The notes: generated by a model not told the origin, from the letters alone. Shown: positions 1-6,189, counted from the first letter of the stretch. The stretch is 6,622 nucleotides of DNA from Acidaminococcus fermentans (GCA_004555735.1 SFHH01000113.1:1-6622), one strand, 5' to 3'. Translations and numbers: made by a program.

Positions 1-54
1 ATTTGCCTGCAAATTTCGCCTTCGGCTCGAGACTCGTGACTCGAGACCCGTGAC
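1..54 (+). repeat. Heptamer repeat element, copy A
   Basis: Hairpin ATTTGC/GCAAAT (1-6 with 9-14) at the window edge, so the stem may extend further left. It is followed by a 12-base linker ending CCTTCGGC (15-26) and four heptamers in register (27-54): units 1 and 3 are TCGAGAC, unit 2 is TCGTGAC, unit 4 is CCGTGAC. A C follows the last unit, and the mraY stop codon is 3 bases further on. The element is antisense to the operon transcript. No poly-T tract accompanies the hairpin on the minus strand, so I do not call it a terminator. Confidence 0.8.
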
Positions 55-57
55 CTT

Positions 58-1020
58 TTACCTGGCCAGATACATCCCCACGCCCAGGAGCGAGAACAGG
101 CAGCTGGCCAGGAAGAACCGCTTCACCACGGTGACTTCTTTCCAGCCTCCCAGTTCAAAATGGTGGTGCAAAGGCGCCATCCGGAAGATCCGCTTCCCGT
201 GGGTCATCTTGAAATACCCCACCTGGAGCATCACGGAGAGGGCTTCCAGCACATAGATGCCCCCGATCACCACCAAAAGCAGCTCTGTATGGGTCCCGAT
301 AGCCACAGCAGCCACCGCACCTCCCAGAGCCAGGGAACCAGTATCCCCCATGAAGCATTTGGCCGGGTGATGGTTGTAAATGAGGAAACCCAGGCAGCAG
401 CCCACGATGGAGAGAGCAAACAGGGCTTCCGGCATCAGTCCGCTGGCAAAGCCGATATAGGCAAAAGCCAGCATCACCGGGACGGTCACACTGGAAGCCA
501 GCCCGTCCAGGCCGTCGGTCAGGTTCACGGCATTGGTGGTCCCCACCAAGAGCAGCAGCAAAAACAAGTAATACCCAGCGCCCAGGTCCAGGGTGGTATT
601 CACCAGGGGTACCCAGATCCGGGTGCTGTACACCGTCACATCCCCGGGATAGAACAGGTACACCGCCGCTACCAGGATCTGGAGAGCCATCTTCTGTTTG
701 GAAGTGAGGCCCAGGTTCCGCTTGAAGAAGATCTTCAGGCCGTCATCGATGAACCCGATGATCCCATAGCCCACAAACAGCCACAGGGCCACGATGGTCC
801 GGGCATCCAGGGGGATCCACAAAAGGGACGCCACAATGGCCGCGGCGATCATCATCAGGCCCCCCATGGTGGGGGTGCCGTTTTTCTTCAAATGTTCTTT
901 GGGCCCACATTCCCGGATGCTCTGGCCGAAATGCCATTTGTGGAGCAAAGGCAGCAGGAACCGGCCGAAAACAGCCGTCAGGACAAAAGAGGTCACCAGG
1001 ATCCCCAGGCCGCTCAGCAT
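58..1020 (-). CDS. mraY: MraY, phospho-MurNAc-pentapeptide transferase
   Basis: Integral membrane enzyme that transfers phospho-MurNAc-pentapeptide from the UDP precursor to undecaprenyl phosphate, making lipid I on the cytoplasmic face of the inner membrane. The 320 residues match the usual length for Gram-positive-type MraY (about 320-325). Visible family motifs: GPKEHLKKNGTPTMGG at 39-54, the paired aspartates in DDGLK at 92-96, NAVNLTDGLDGL at 163-174, FMGDTGSL at 223-230 (third catalytic Asp at 226), and the histidine motif APLHHHFEL at 282-290. Many hydrophobic segments are spread along the whole length, as expected for a ten-helix protein. The ATG overlaps the end of murF by 7 bases and has a perfect AAGGAGG at 1028-1034, 7 bases upstream, so translation is probably coupled. 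The stop is followed directly by a heptamer repeat element. Identification is secure. Confidence 0.97.
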   Translation of the reverse strand: MLSGLGILVTSFVLTAVFGRFLLPLLHKWHFGQSIRECGPKEHLKKNGTPTMGGLMMIAAAIVASLLWIPLDARTIVALWLFVGYGIIGFIDDGLKIFFKRNLGLTSKQKMALQILVAAVYLFYPGDVTVYSTRIWVPLVNTTLDLGAGYYLFLLLLLVGTTNAVNLTDGLDGLASSVTVPVMLAFAYIGFASGLMPEALFALSIVGCCLGFLIYNHHPAKCFMGDTGSLALGGAVAAVAIGTHTELLLVVIGGIYVLEALSVMLQVGYFKMTHGKRIFRMAPLHHHFELGGWKEVTVVKRFFLASCLFSLLGVGMYLAR

Positions 1021-2396
1021 GATGCAGCCTCCTTCCGGAACACTTCATCGATCAGCTTGAAGACTTCCATGCCGTGGGAGCCTTTCAGCAGCACCACATC
1101 CTCCGGGCGCACCAGCTGTTCCAACACCCGGGCCGCTTCTGCCCGGTCCTTGGCATAATGGACGGGTACGCCGGCCTTTTGGGCCGCCTCCGCCGTATAC
1201 CGGCTTTCCGGTCCGTAGCAGATCAGCTCATCCACGCCGTACTTTCCGCACCATTCCCCCACTTGGGTATGGCCGCTGCGGGAATGGGCTCCCAGTTCCA
1301 GCATATCCGCCAGCACCGCAATGGCCCGGCCCTTCCCCTGGTCCTTCACCACATCTCCCAGGGTCTTGAGGGCTGCTTCCATAGAAGCCGGGCTGGCGTT
1401 GTAAGCGTCGTTGATCACCGTCACCGACCCGCAATGGAGGATTTCCTGGCGCATGCCGGTCATCTTCAGGTTGGCCAGTCCCCGGGCAATGGCCTCATCA
1501 GGGACACCGTACACTTCCCCCACCGCTACGGCAGCTAAGGCATTCATCACATTGTGCCGGCCGATCAGGGGCAGCTGCACCCGCTGGGTGGCGCCGGTGA
1601 TTTTGCTCCGGTAGGTGAATACCGTCCGGAGCCCGTCGGCGGCGATTTCCACCGCCTTCACATCGGCATCGCTGTCAATGCCATAGGTATGGACCGCAGC
1701 GCCGGTCTGCATGATGCTGACCCGGGGGTCATCCCCGTTGAGGAAGGCATGGTTCTTCGCGGTAAAATCTTCCAGGATCTCGCTTTTCGCCTTGGCGATA
1801 TTTTCCAGGGACCCCAACAGTTCCAGATGGGTATCCCCTACATTGGTGATCACCGCCCCATCAGGATAGGCGATGTGCTTCATGGCCCGGATCTGCCCCA
1901 GGCCCCGCATGCCCATTTCCACCACGGCCATTTCCGTATCTTCCTGGATGGTCAGGAGGGTCTTAGGCAGGCCGATTTCGTTATTGAAGTTGGCCTGGGT
2001 CTTGATCACCCGGTATTTTTCCCCCAGCACGGCGGCGATGCAGTCCTTGGTGGAGGTCTTGCCGTTGCTGCCGGTAATGGCGATCACCGTCAGCCCTTTT
2101 TTGTCCAGCCGATACCGGCTGGCGATCTGCTGGTAGGCCGTCAGGGTATCGGGCACCACCACACAACGGTCTTCTGGCACTCCTGCCGGCACTTCCGACA
2201 CCACCGCCGCCCGGGCTCCCTCCTTCAGGGCCTGGGCCACGAACCGGTGGCCGTCGAACTTTTCCCCTTTCAGGGCTATAAACAGACAACCGGGCACAAT
2301 GGCCCGGGAATCCGTCACTACATCCGTAAACTCTTCCCCGTCTCCCAGAGCCATGGGCACCTGGAGGGCGCGTTTCAGCAAAGCAGCATCAAGCAT
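1014..2396 (-). CDS. murF: MurF, UDP-MurNAc-tripeptide--D-Ala-D-Ala ligase
   Basis: Cytoplasmic ATP-dependent ligase that adds the D-alanyl-D-alanine dipeptide to UDP-MurNAc-tripeptide, the last soluble step of peptidoglycan precursor synthesis. With the chosen start it is 460 residues, normal for MurF. Visible motifs: N-terminal substrate domain with DSRAIVPGCLFIALKG at 29-44, P-loop ITGSNGKTSTKD at 107-118, NFNNEIGLP at 136-144, EMGMRGLGQI at 160-169, NVGDTHLELLGS at 185-196 followed by IAKAKSEI at 200-207 (Lys204 is at the carbamylated-lysine position), GRHNVMNALAA at 279-289, and C-terminal NDAYNASPASM at 329-339. The frame stays open 15 codons upstream to 2441, but the ATG at 2396 is preferred: it begins at the conserved N terminus and has AAGGGG at 2404-2409, 7 bases upstream. 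It overlaps the murE end by 8 bases, which suggests coupling. Confidence 0.96.
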   Translation of the reverse strand: MLDAALLKRALQVPMALGDGEEFTDVVTDSRAIVPGCLFIALKGEKFDGHRFVAQALKEGARAAVVSEVPAGVPEDRCVVVPDTLTAYQQIASRYRLDKKGLTVIAITGSNGKTSTKDCIAAVLGEKYRVIKTQANFNNEIGLPKTLLTIQEDTEMAVVEMGMRGLGQIRAMKHIAYPDGAVITNVGDTHLELLGSLENIAKAKSEILEDFTAKNHAFLNGDDPRVSIMQTGAAVHTYGIDSDADVKAVEIAADGLRTVFTYRSKITGATQRVQLPLIGRHNVMNALAAVAVGEVYGVPDEAIARGLANLKMTGMRQEILHCGSVTVINDAYNASPASMEAALKTLGDVVKDQGKGRAIAVLADMLELGAHSRSGHTQVGEWCGKYGVDELICYGPESRYTAEAAQKAGVPVHYAKDRAEAARVLEQLVRPEDVVLLKGSHGMEVFKLIDEVFRKEAASC

Positions 2397-3882
2397 TGGT
2401 CTTCCCCTTCTGGAAAAAGTCCCGTACCACTTCTCCATCATCGAAATGGATGGTCCGATCCTTCAGGATCTGGTAGTTCTCATGACCTTTTCCCGCTATC
2501 ATCACCACATCTTCCGGTTCGGCATGGGCCATCACATATTCGATGGCTTCCCGCCGGTCGGTGATCTTGTGGATTTCCTTTCCTTCCGGATTGTCTTCCA
2601 GCCCCTCTTCGATATCCCGGATAATGGCTTCCGGATCCTCAGAACGGGGATTGTCGCTGGTGACGATCACCTTATCCGCCAGACGGAGAGCGATCTGCCC
2701 CATGATGGGCCGTTTTTTCCGGTCCCGGTCTCCCCCGGCTCCGAAGATGACCCACAGTTTCCCTCGGGTGATCTGCCGGGCCGTCTTCAGCACGTTCTCC
2801 AGGCCGTCCGGAGTGTGAGCATAATCCACCACCACCGTAAAGGGCTGGCCCGCGTGGATTAGCTGGAACCGTCCAGGCACCCCAGCGAAATCGTCCAGGC
2901 CCTGGATGATGTCCTCCCGGGTCAGTCCTTCCCCAATGGCGGCACAGATGGATCCCATCACATTGTACACATTGAATTCTCCGGTAATATGCAGCTTCAG
3001 ATCCATCTCCCCTACAGGAGTATGGAGGTTCAATTCCATATGGCTGGCGGCCACGTGGAAGGTGAGAGGATATACGTCGTTGTCCTTCCCTTTCCCGTAG
3101 GTCATGATCTTCGTCTTCACCCGGGGCATGATGATGGCCGAGCTGGGATCGTCGCTGTTGAACACCGCCGTCTTGTTGGGCTTCATCCCTTCATGGAGAC
3201 GGGTGAACAGCAGGGCCTTGGCTTCCCGGTAGTTTTCCATGGTCTTGTGGAAGTCCAGGTGGTCCTGGGTGATGTTGGTGAGGACCGCCGTATCGTATTC
3301 GATCCCTGCCACCCGGTCCAAGGCCAGGGCATGGGAGGAGACTTCCATGACGCAGGTATCGCAGCGGTCTTCCACCATTTCATAGAGCATCTTCTGGAGA
3401 TCCACTACATCCGGGGTGGTATTGTGGCTGGTGCGCACTTTTTCCCCGATCATCACGTTGATGGTGCCGATGAGCCCCACCTTGTGGCCGGTCCGGGTAA
3501 GCAGGGTCCGGAGGATATTGGTGGTGGTGGTCTTCCCATTGGTACCGGTGACCCCGATCATCCGCATTTTTCGGGCAGGCCAGTCGTAGAACCAGGGTGC
3601 CAGGGTCTTCACCGCTTCCTGGGTGCTGGGGACCCGGATCACCGTCATCCCTTCCGGCACTTCCGTCTCCTGTTCCGTCAGGGCCGCTGCAGCCCCCTGG
3701 GCCGCCGCTTTGGCAATATACTGGTGGCCATCGGTATTGGCCCCTTTGATACATATAAAAAGGCTGCCAGGGCCGGCGGTCCGGGAATCGATGGTCAAAT
3801 CGCTGACAGTCCGATCCGTCCCATTTCCTGTAACCACGGCGCCAGGCAGCTGGCTGATTACATCCTGCAAATTCCTTTCCAT
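2389..3882 (-). CDS. murE: MurE, UDP-MurNAc-tripeptide synthetase, meso-DAP type
   Basis: Cytoplasmic ligase that adds the third stem-peptide residue to UDP-MurNAc-L-Ala-D-Glu. The DNPR motif at 410-413 (in SDNPRSEDP) is the signature of meso-diaminopimelate-specific enzymes, whereas lysine-adding enzymes differ there, so a DAP-type wall is inferred. Other motifs: DSRTAGPGSLFICIKG at 32-47, P-loop GVTGTNGKTTTTN at 110-122, HNTTPD at 153-158, NITQDHLDFH at 203-212, YREAKALLF at 218-226 (Lys222 at the carbamylated position), VVVDYAHTPDGLENV at 350-364, GAGGDRDRKKRPIMG at 381-395 and AGKGHE at 463-468. The length is 497 residues, typical. The reading frame continues open to 4050 (56 extra codons), but those codons translate the repeat elements and lack a ribosome binding site there. 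The ATG at 3882 has AAGGGGG at 3889-3895, 6 bases upstream. No ftsI precedes it. Confidence 0.97.
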   Translation of the reverse strand: MERNLQDVISQLPGAVVTGNGTDRTVSDLTIDSRTAGPGSLFICIKGANTDGHQYIAKAAAQGAAAALTEQETEVPEGMTVIRVPSTQEAVKTLAPWFYDWPARKMRMIGVTGTNGKTTTTNILRTLLTRTGHKVGLIGTINVMIGEKVRTSHNTTPDVVDLQKMLYEMVEDRCDTCVMEVSSHALALDRVAGIEYDTAVLTNITQDHLDFHKTMENYREAKALLFTRLHEGMKPNKTAVFNSDDPSSAIIMPRVKTKIMTYGKGKDNDVYPLTFHVAASHMELNLHTPVGEMDLKLHITGEFNVYNVMGSICAAIGEGLTREDIIQGLDDFAGVPGRFQLIHAGQPFTVVVDYAHTPDGLENVLKTARQITRGKLWVIFGAGGDRDRKKRPIMGQIALRLADKVIVTSDNPRSEDPEAIIRDIEEGLEDNPEGKEIHKITDRREAIEYVMAHAEPEDVVMIAGKGHENYQILKDRTIHFDDGEVVRDFFQKGKTNA

Positions 3883-3898
3883 GTTGATCCCCCTTGTA

Positions 3899-3934
3899 AT
3901 TGGCAGACATTTGGAAAAAGGATAGTCTGCCAAT
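3899..3934 (-). promoter_or_regulatory. Hairpin directly upstream of the murE ribosome binding site
   Basis: A perfect 10-bp inverted repeat, ATTGGCAGAC with GTCTGCCAAT, surrounds a 16-base loop. On the murE mRNA it ends 3 bases before the AAGGGGG ribosome binding site (3889-3895). It has no T-run, so it is not a classical terminator. It could be an RNA structure that affects translation or stability, or an operator; both are inference. Confidence 0.6.
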
Positions 3935-3942
3935 GATTCAAT

Positions 3943-3957
3943 GGGCCTTTCAGGCCC
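3943..3957. repeat. Short GC hairpin next to copy B
   Basis: GGGCCT (3943-3948) and AGGCCC (3952-3957) form a 6-bp stem with a 3-base loop. It abuts the last heptamer of copy B, on the side opposite its main hairpin. No T-run follows on either strand. Confidence 0.5.
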
Positions 3958-3958
3958 G

Positions 3959-4017
3959 GTCTCGCGTCTCGAGTCTCGCGTCTCGAGTCGGAGGCAACAA
4001 ATTGCAAGCAATTTGTT
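3959..4017 (-). repeat. Heptamer repeat element, copy B
   Basis: On the minus strand: a perfect 10-bp stem AACAAATTGC/GCAATTTGTT with a 2-base loop (3996-4017), a 9-base linker GCCTCCGAC (3987-3995), then four heptamers (3959-3986) alternating TCGAGAC and GCGAGAC exactly twice. This copy reads in the same sense as the operon, unlike A, C and F, and points away from copy C on the other strand. Confidence 0.82.
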
Positions 4018-4055
4018 TTGATACAGTAAACCAAAAAGATTTTTGTCCATCCATA

Positions 4056-4101
4056 GCCAGGGGACCTGGCTTCCTTCGGCCCGAGACGCGAGACCCGAGA
4101 C
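4056..4101 (+). repeat. Heptamer repeat element, copy C
   Basis: Hairpin GCCAGG/CCTGGC with a 3-base loop (4056-4070), a 10-base linker TTCCTTCGGC (4071-4080), then three heptamers (4081-4101): units 1 and 3 are CCGAGAC and unit 2 is GCGAGAC, followed by C. It is the only copy with three units instead of four. It starts 38 bases from copy B and the two are back to back. Confidence 0.82.
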
Positions 4102-4122
4102 CGATGGGGGCAGTCTGCTGCT

Positions 4123-4530
4123 CTACTCCCTTACATAAATATTGCTCCGGGCGGTCTTCATGCCCAGTTTCTTTTCGGCGATGCTGGTGATCCGTTCCGG
4201 GCTCCGCAGCCGTTCCACATCGATCTTCAGCGTTTCGTTCTCATCCAGGCACTTGGCTTCCTCGCTTTTCAGCTGGATCAGGGCCTGCGAATGGGTGAAA
4301 TACAGCTTATTCAAGACAATATTCACGAATACTAATGATAATACCAAACACACCAGAAATGCAACCCGACGCAGCTGAATATTTTGCCCCTTTACGGCTT
4401 TTTTGGGTCTGACCGGGCGGGAAGGCCGGTCATGCCCGGGAATGACTTCTTCCTGGACAGCCGTGGAACCGTAACTGTATGGATGATGAGACGGCCACTC
4501 CACGGGTCGACTGTGTTTCTTGGTAACCAT
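4123..4530 (-). CDS. ftsL: FtsL-like cell division protein
   Basis: Single-pass membrane protein of the divisome, expected to assemble with DivIC/FtsB and DivIB/FtsQ at the septum and help activate septal peptidoglycan synthesis. The 135 residues show a long, basic, His/Pro-rich cytoplasmic N terminus (1-54), one hydrophobic segment at about 56-74 bounded by LRR, then an external region at 79-109 with heptad-like leucines suited to a coiled coil, ending in the family-typical ERITSIAEKKLGM at 112-124. The family is poorly conserved, so the call rests on topology, this C-terminal motif and position after rsmH. A good AAGGAGA lies at 4537-4543, 6 bases before the ATG. There are 32-33 bases between the rsmH stop and this start. 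The stop is followed by a 240-base repeat-filled gap rather than by ftsI. Confidence 0.88.
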   Translation of the reverse strand: MVTKKHSRPVEWPSHHPYSYGSTAVQEEVIPGHDRPSRPVRPKKAVKGQNIQLRRVAFLVCLVLSLVFVNIVLNKLYFTHSQALIQLKSEEAKCLDENETLKIDVERLRSPERITSIAEKKLGMKTARSNIYVRE

Positions 4531-4563
4531 GTTGCGTCTCCTTCATTGTTTGCTGTCCGTTCG

Positions 4564-5493
4564 TTATATTTTTACCGCTCCCCGCAGCCGGGCGCTCCTG
4601 GCTCGTGGATTCTCGGCCAGTTCCGCCTCACTGGGGGTGAATTCTTTCAGTTTCTTCAGTTCCGGCTTCCGTCCGCAGACGCACACCGGCAGTTCCGGCG
4701 GACAGATGCAGCCCCGCTGGAGCCGTTTGAAGGCCTGTTTGATGATCCGATCTTCCAGAGAATGGAAAGTGATCACTCCGATGCGGCCTCCGCTCTTCAG
4801 ATGATGGACGGCGGCTTCCATGGCAGCATCCAGGATCTTCAGCTCGTCATTCACTTCGATCCGGATGGCCTGGAAAGTCCGTTTGGCCGGATGGGGACCA
4901 TCCTGCCGGGCTCCTTTGGGGATGGCGGCCTTGATGATGTGCACCAGTTCCCCCGTAGTCGTGATGGGATGTTCCTTCCGGGCCGCCACGATGAACTGGG
5001 CGATCCGTTTGGCCCACCGTTCTTCCCCGTACTTGTAGATCAGACCGGCCAGGTCATCTTCCTTATACCGGTTCACCACTTGTTCCGCGGTCAGGCTGGC
5101 TTCCTGGTCCATCCGCATGTCCAAAGGACCGTCATGCATGTAGGAAAAGCCCCGTTCCGGAGTATCCAGCTGGTAGGAAGAGACCCCCAGGTCGAACAGG
5201 ATCCCATCCACCTGCGGGACCCCCAGCTGATCCAGGACCTGATCCAAGTTCCGGAAATTATTATGGACGATCTTCACCTGGCACCGGGCTTCTTTCAGCC
5301 GCTCTGTGGCCGCAGCGATGGCATCCTCGTCCTGGTCGATGCCGATCAGCATCCCTTCCGGCTCCAGCATCTCCGTGATCCGGTGAGAATGGCCCGCGCC
5401 CCCCAAAGTGCAGTCCACATAGATCCCTTTGGGATCCGTGACCACCCATTGGACACTTTCTTCCAATAATACACTTTTATGGACAAATTCCAT
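4564..5493 (-). CDS. rsmH: RsmH (MraW), 16S rRNA C1402 N4-methyltransferase
   Basis: S-adenosylmethionine-dependent enzyme that N4-methylates cytidine 1402 (E. coli numbering) in the decoding site of 16S rRNA. With the chosen start it has 309 residues, the normal size. Motifs in order: HKSVLLEE at 5-12, SAM loop DCTLGGAGHS at 27-36, GIDQD at 51-55, DGILFDLGVSSYQLD at 96-110, ERGFSY at 113-118, PLDMRMD at 123-129, HPAKRTFQAIRIEVNDEL at 201-218, ITFHSLEDRIIK at 241-252, and the four-cysteine C-terminal patch (Cys262, 264, 271, 273) followed by PSEAELAENPRARSARLR at 287-304. The frame is open upstream to an ATG at 5562, but that stretch is repeat element F. The ATG at 5493 starts where homologues start and has only a modest GGGG signal about 7 bases upstream; an ATG at 5505 is a less likely alternative. 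An 87-base gap separates it from mraZ. Confidence 0.95.
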   Translation of the reverse strand: MEFVHKSVLLEESVQWVVTDPKGIYVDCTLGGAGHSHRITEMLEPEGMLIGIDQDEDAIAAATERLKEARCQVKIVHNNFRNLDQVLDQLGVPQVDGILFDLGVSSYQLDTPERGFSYMHDGPLDMRMDQEASLTAEQVVNRYKEDDLAGLIYKYGEERWAKRIAQFIVAARKEHPITTTGELVHIIKAAIPKGARQDGPHPAKRTFQAIRIEVNDELKILDAAMEAAVHHLKSGGRIGVITFHSLEDRIIKQAFKRLQRGCICPPELPVCVCGRKPELKKLKEFTPSEAELAENPRARSARLRGAVKI

Positions 5494-5514
5494 GTCAAAC
5501 CCCATTCTATCAGT

Positions 5515-5574
5515 CCAGACGCTGCAGGCGTCTGGCTTCCATCGGCCGCTGACAGTTGCCATTTGACAGCTGAC
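5515..5574 (+). repeat. Heptamer repeat element, copy F (diverged)
   Basis: Hairpin CCAGACGC/GCGTCTGG with a 5-base loop (5515-5535), an 11-base linker CTTCCATCGGC (5536-5546), then four degenerate heptamers (5547-5574): CGCTGAC, AGTTGCC, ATTTGAC and AGCTGAC in that order of position, followed by C. One unit has lost the GAC. The linker and register match copies C and D, which is why I accept this copy despite the drift. It fills the gap between mraZ and rsmH. Confidence 0.72.
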
Positions 5575-5580
5575 CGCCCC

Positions 5581-6006
5581 TTACTCAAAATCCAACTCTT
5601 CGATCAGTTCCGCCACATCGCTTTCCACGGCTTTGGTATAGTCCGCATAGCGCTGGGCATCCCAGATTTCCGCCTTGTTCCCTACCCCCACGATCAGGGC
5701 CGTTTCCCCGATCTGGGCATAGGTCCGCAGATTGGCCGGCAGGAGGATCCTCCCCTGTTTATCCGGCTCTGCTTCACAGGCGCCCCCGAAGATGAACCGG
5801 GAGACATCCCGCATCTTCTGTTTGGGCATCATTTTCTGCGCAAAGCTGTTCTTCAGCTTCTCCCAGGCTTCCATGGGATACACATCCAGACAGCCATCCA
5901 CGCCTTTAGTCACAACAAAGGGTGTTCCCAGGCTTTCCCTCATTTTGGCCGGGACGAACAAACGGCCCTTGCTATCCAGGGCATGTTCAAATTCCCCCAT
6001 CAACAT
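5581..6006 (-). CDS. mraZ: MraZ, dcw-cluster transcriptional regulator
   Basis: DNA-binding regulator with two AbrB/SpoVT-like half-domains, known in other bacteria to form ring-shaped oligomers and to repress its own dcw operon. The 141 residues match the usual length of about 140-150. The two repeats carry the DxxxR signature: DSKGRLFVPAKMRESLG at 11-27 and DKQGRILLPANLRTYAQIG at 82-100. The ATG at 6006 gives the typical N terminus MLMGEFEHALDSKGR and has a perfect AGGAGG at 6015-6020, 8 bases upstream; the second ATG (residue 3) is spaced too far. The frame is open back to 6105, but that would translate the promoter and operator. It is the first gene of the minus-strand operon, and three operator-like repeats lie just before it at 6033-6062, so autoregulation is inferred. 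Confidence 0.95.
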   Translation of the reverse strand: MLMGEFEHALDSKGRLFVPAKMRESLGTPFVVTKGVDGCLDVYPMEAWEKLKNSFAQKMMPKQKMRDVSRFIFGGACEAEPDKQGRILLPANLRTYAQIGETALIVGVGNKAEIWDAQRYADYTKAVESDVAELIEELDFE

Positions 6007-6032
6007 AAGCCGTCCCTCCTGACCTTGAGAAA

Positions 6033-6062
6033 TAATTCGCCACTTTTCACCACTTTTCACCA
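6033..6062 (-). promoter_or_regulatory. MraZ operator: three 10-bp direct repeats
   Basis: Read on the minus strand there are three consecutive 10-base units: TGGTGAAAAG at 6053-6062, the identical TGGTGAAAAG at 6043-6052, and TGGCGAATTA at 6033-6042. TGG thus recurs every 10 bases, one helical turn. Known MraZ sites have the same layout: TGGGN repeats with 10-base spacing in E. coli and AAAGTG-containing repeats in mollicutes. The AAAGTGG reading of the two central units resembles the latter closely. The array starts inside the -10 box and covers the expected start site, so repression is inferred. Confidence 0.85.
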
Positions 6063-6090
6063 TTATAGAATGTTTTAGGGGAAAAAGCAA
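6062..6090 (-). promoter_or_regulatory. Predicted sigma-A-type promoter of the mraZ operon
   Basis: On the minus strand TTGCTT (6085-6090) and a perfect TATAAT (6062-6067) are separated by exactly 17 bases. Transcription would start near 6055, giving a leader of about 50 bases before the mraZ ATG. The -10 overlaps the first repeat of the MraZ operator, which suits repression by blocking polymerase. It is the only good promoter I see for the minus-strand cluster; none was convincing in the 3883-4122 gap. Confidence 0.8.
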
Positions 6091-6122
6091 CGAAAAATCA
6101 GACAAGACAACGGTAAACTTAG

Positions 6123-6151
6123 ATCACAGGGTTGACAAAATATGATATAAT
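6123..6151 (+). promoter_or_regulatory. Predicted extended -10 promoter of the DUF1858 gene
   Basis: TATAAT at 6146-6151 is preceded by TGA (6143-6145), giving a TGnTATAAT extended -10. A four-of-six -35 match, ATCACA, sits at 6123-6128 with a 17-base spacer. A perfect TTGACA at 6132-6137 is only 8 bases from this -10 and cannot pair with it. The start would be near 6158, with a leader of about 32 bases. The -35 box lies about 32 bases from the mraZ -35, so the two promoters are back to back. Confidence 0.72.
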
Positions 6152-6189
6152 GATTCCATACCCATTAAATGTAATCGAGGAGGATTCAG

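Noticed and set aside
1..14. Terminator downstream of mraY
   Set aside because: The hairpin is short and no T-run follows it on the minus strand within the window; transcription probably continues to further dcw genes.
3883..4050. N-terminal extension of MurE by 56 residues
   Set aside because: The extra codons translate the hairpins and heptamers, the ATG at 4050 lacks a ribosome binding site, and homologues begin at the residue encoded at 3882.
3959..4101. CRISPR array
   Set aside because: The units are only 7 bases long, directly tandem with no unique spacers, and there are no cas genes.
3883..4122. Degraded ftsI remnant or tRNA gene in the ftsL-murE gap
   Set aside because: No penicillin-binding protein motif or tRNA-like cloverleaf is visible; the sequence is accounted for by repeats and hairpins.
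160..5469. Long plus-strand open frames antisense to the operon (for example 160-1158, 1554-2564, 2989-3936, 4384-5469)
   Set aside because: They are His/Pro/Gly-rich shadows of GC-rich codons in well-recognised minus-strand genes, without family motifs and without convincing ribosome binding sites.
5494..5562. N-terminal extension of RsmH by 23 residues
   Set aside because: The stretch is repeat element F, and the canonical RsmH N terminus begins at the ATG at 5493.
6132..6151. TTGACA at 6132-6137 as the -35 for TATAAT at 6146-6151
   Set aside because: The spacer is 8 bases, far too short; ATCACA at 6123-6128 with 17 bases and the extended -10 is preferred.
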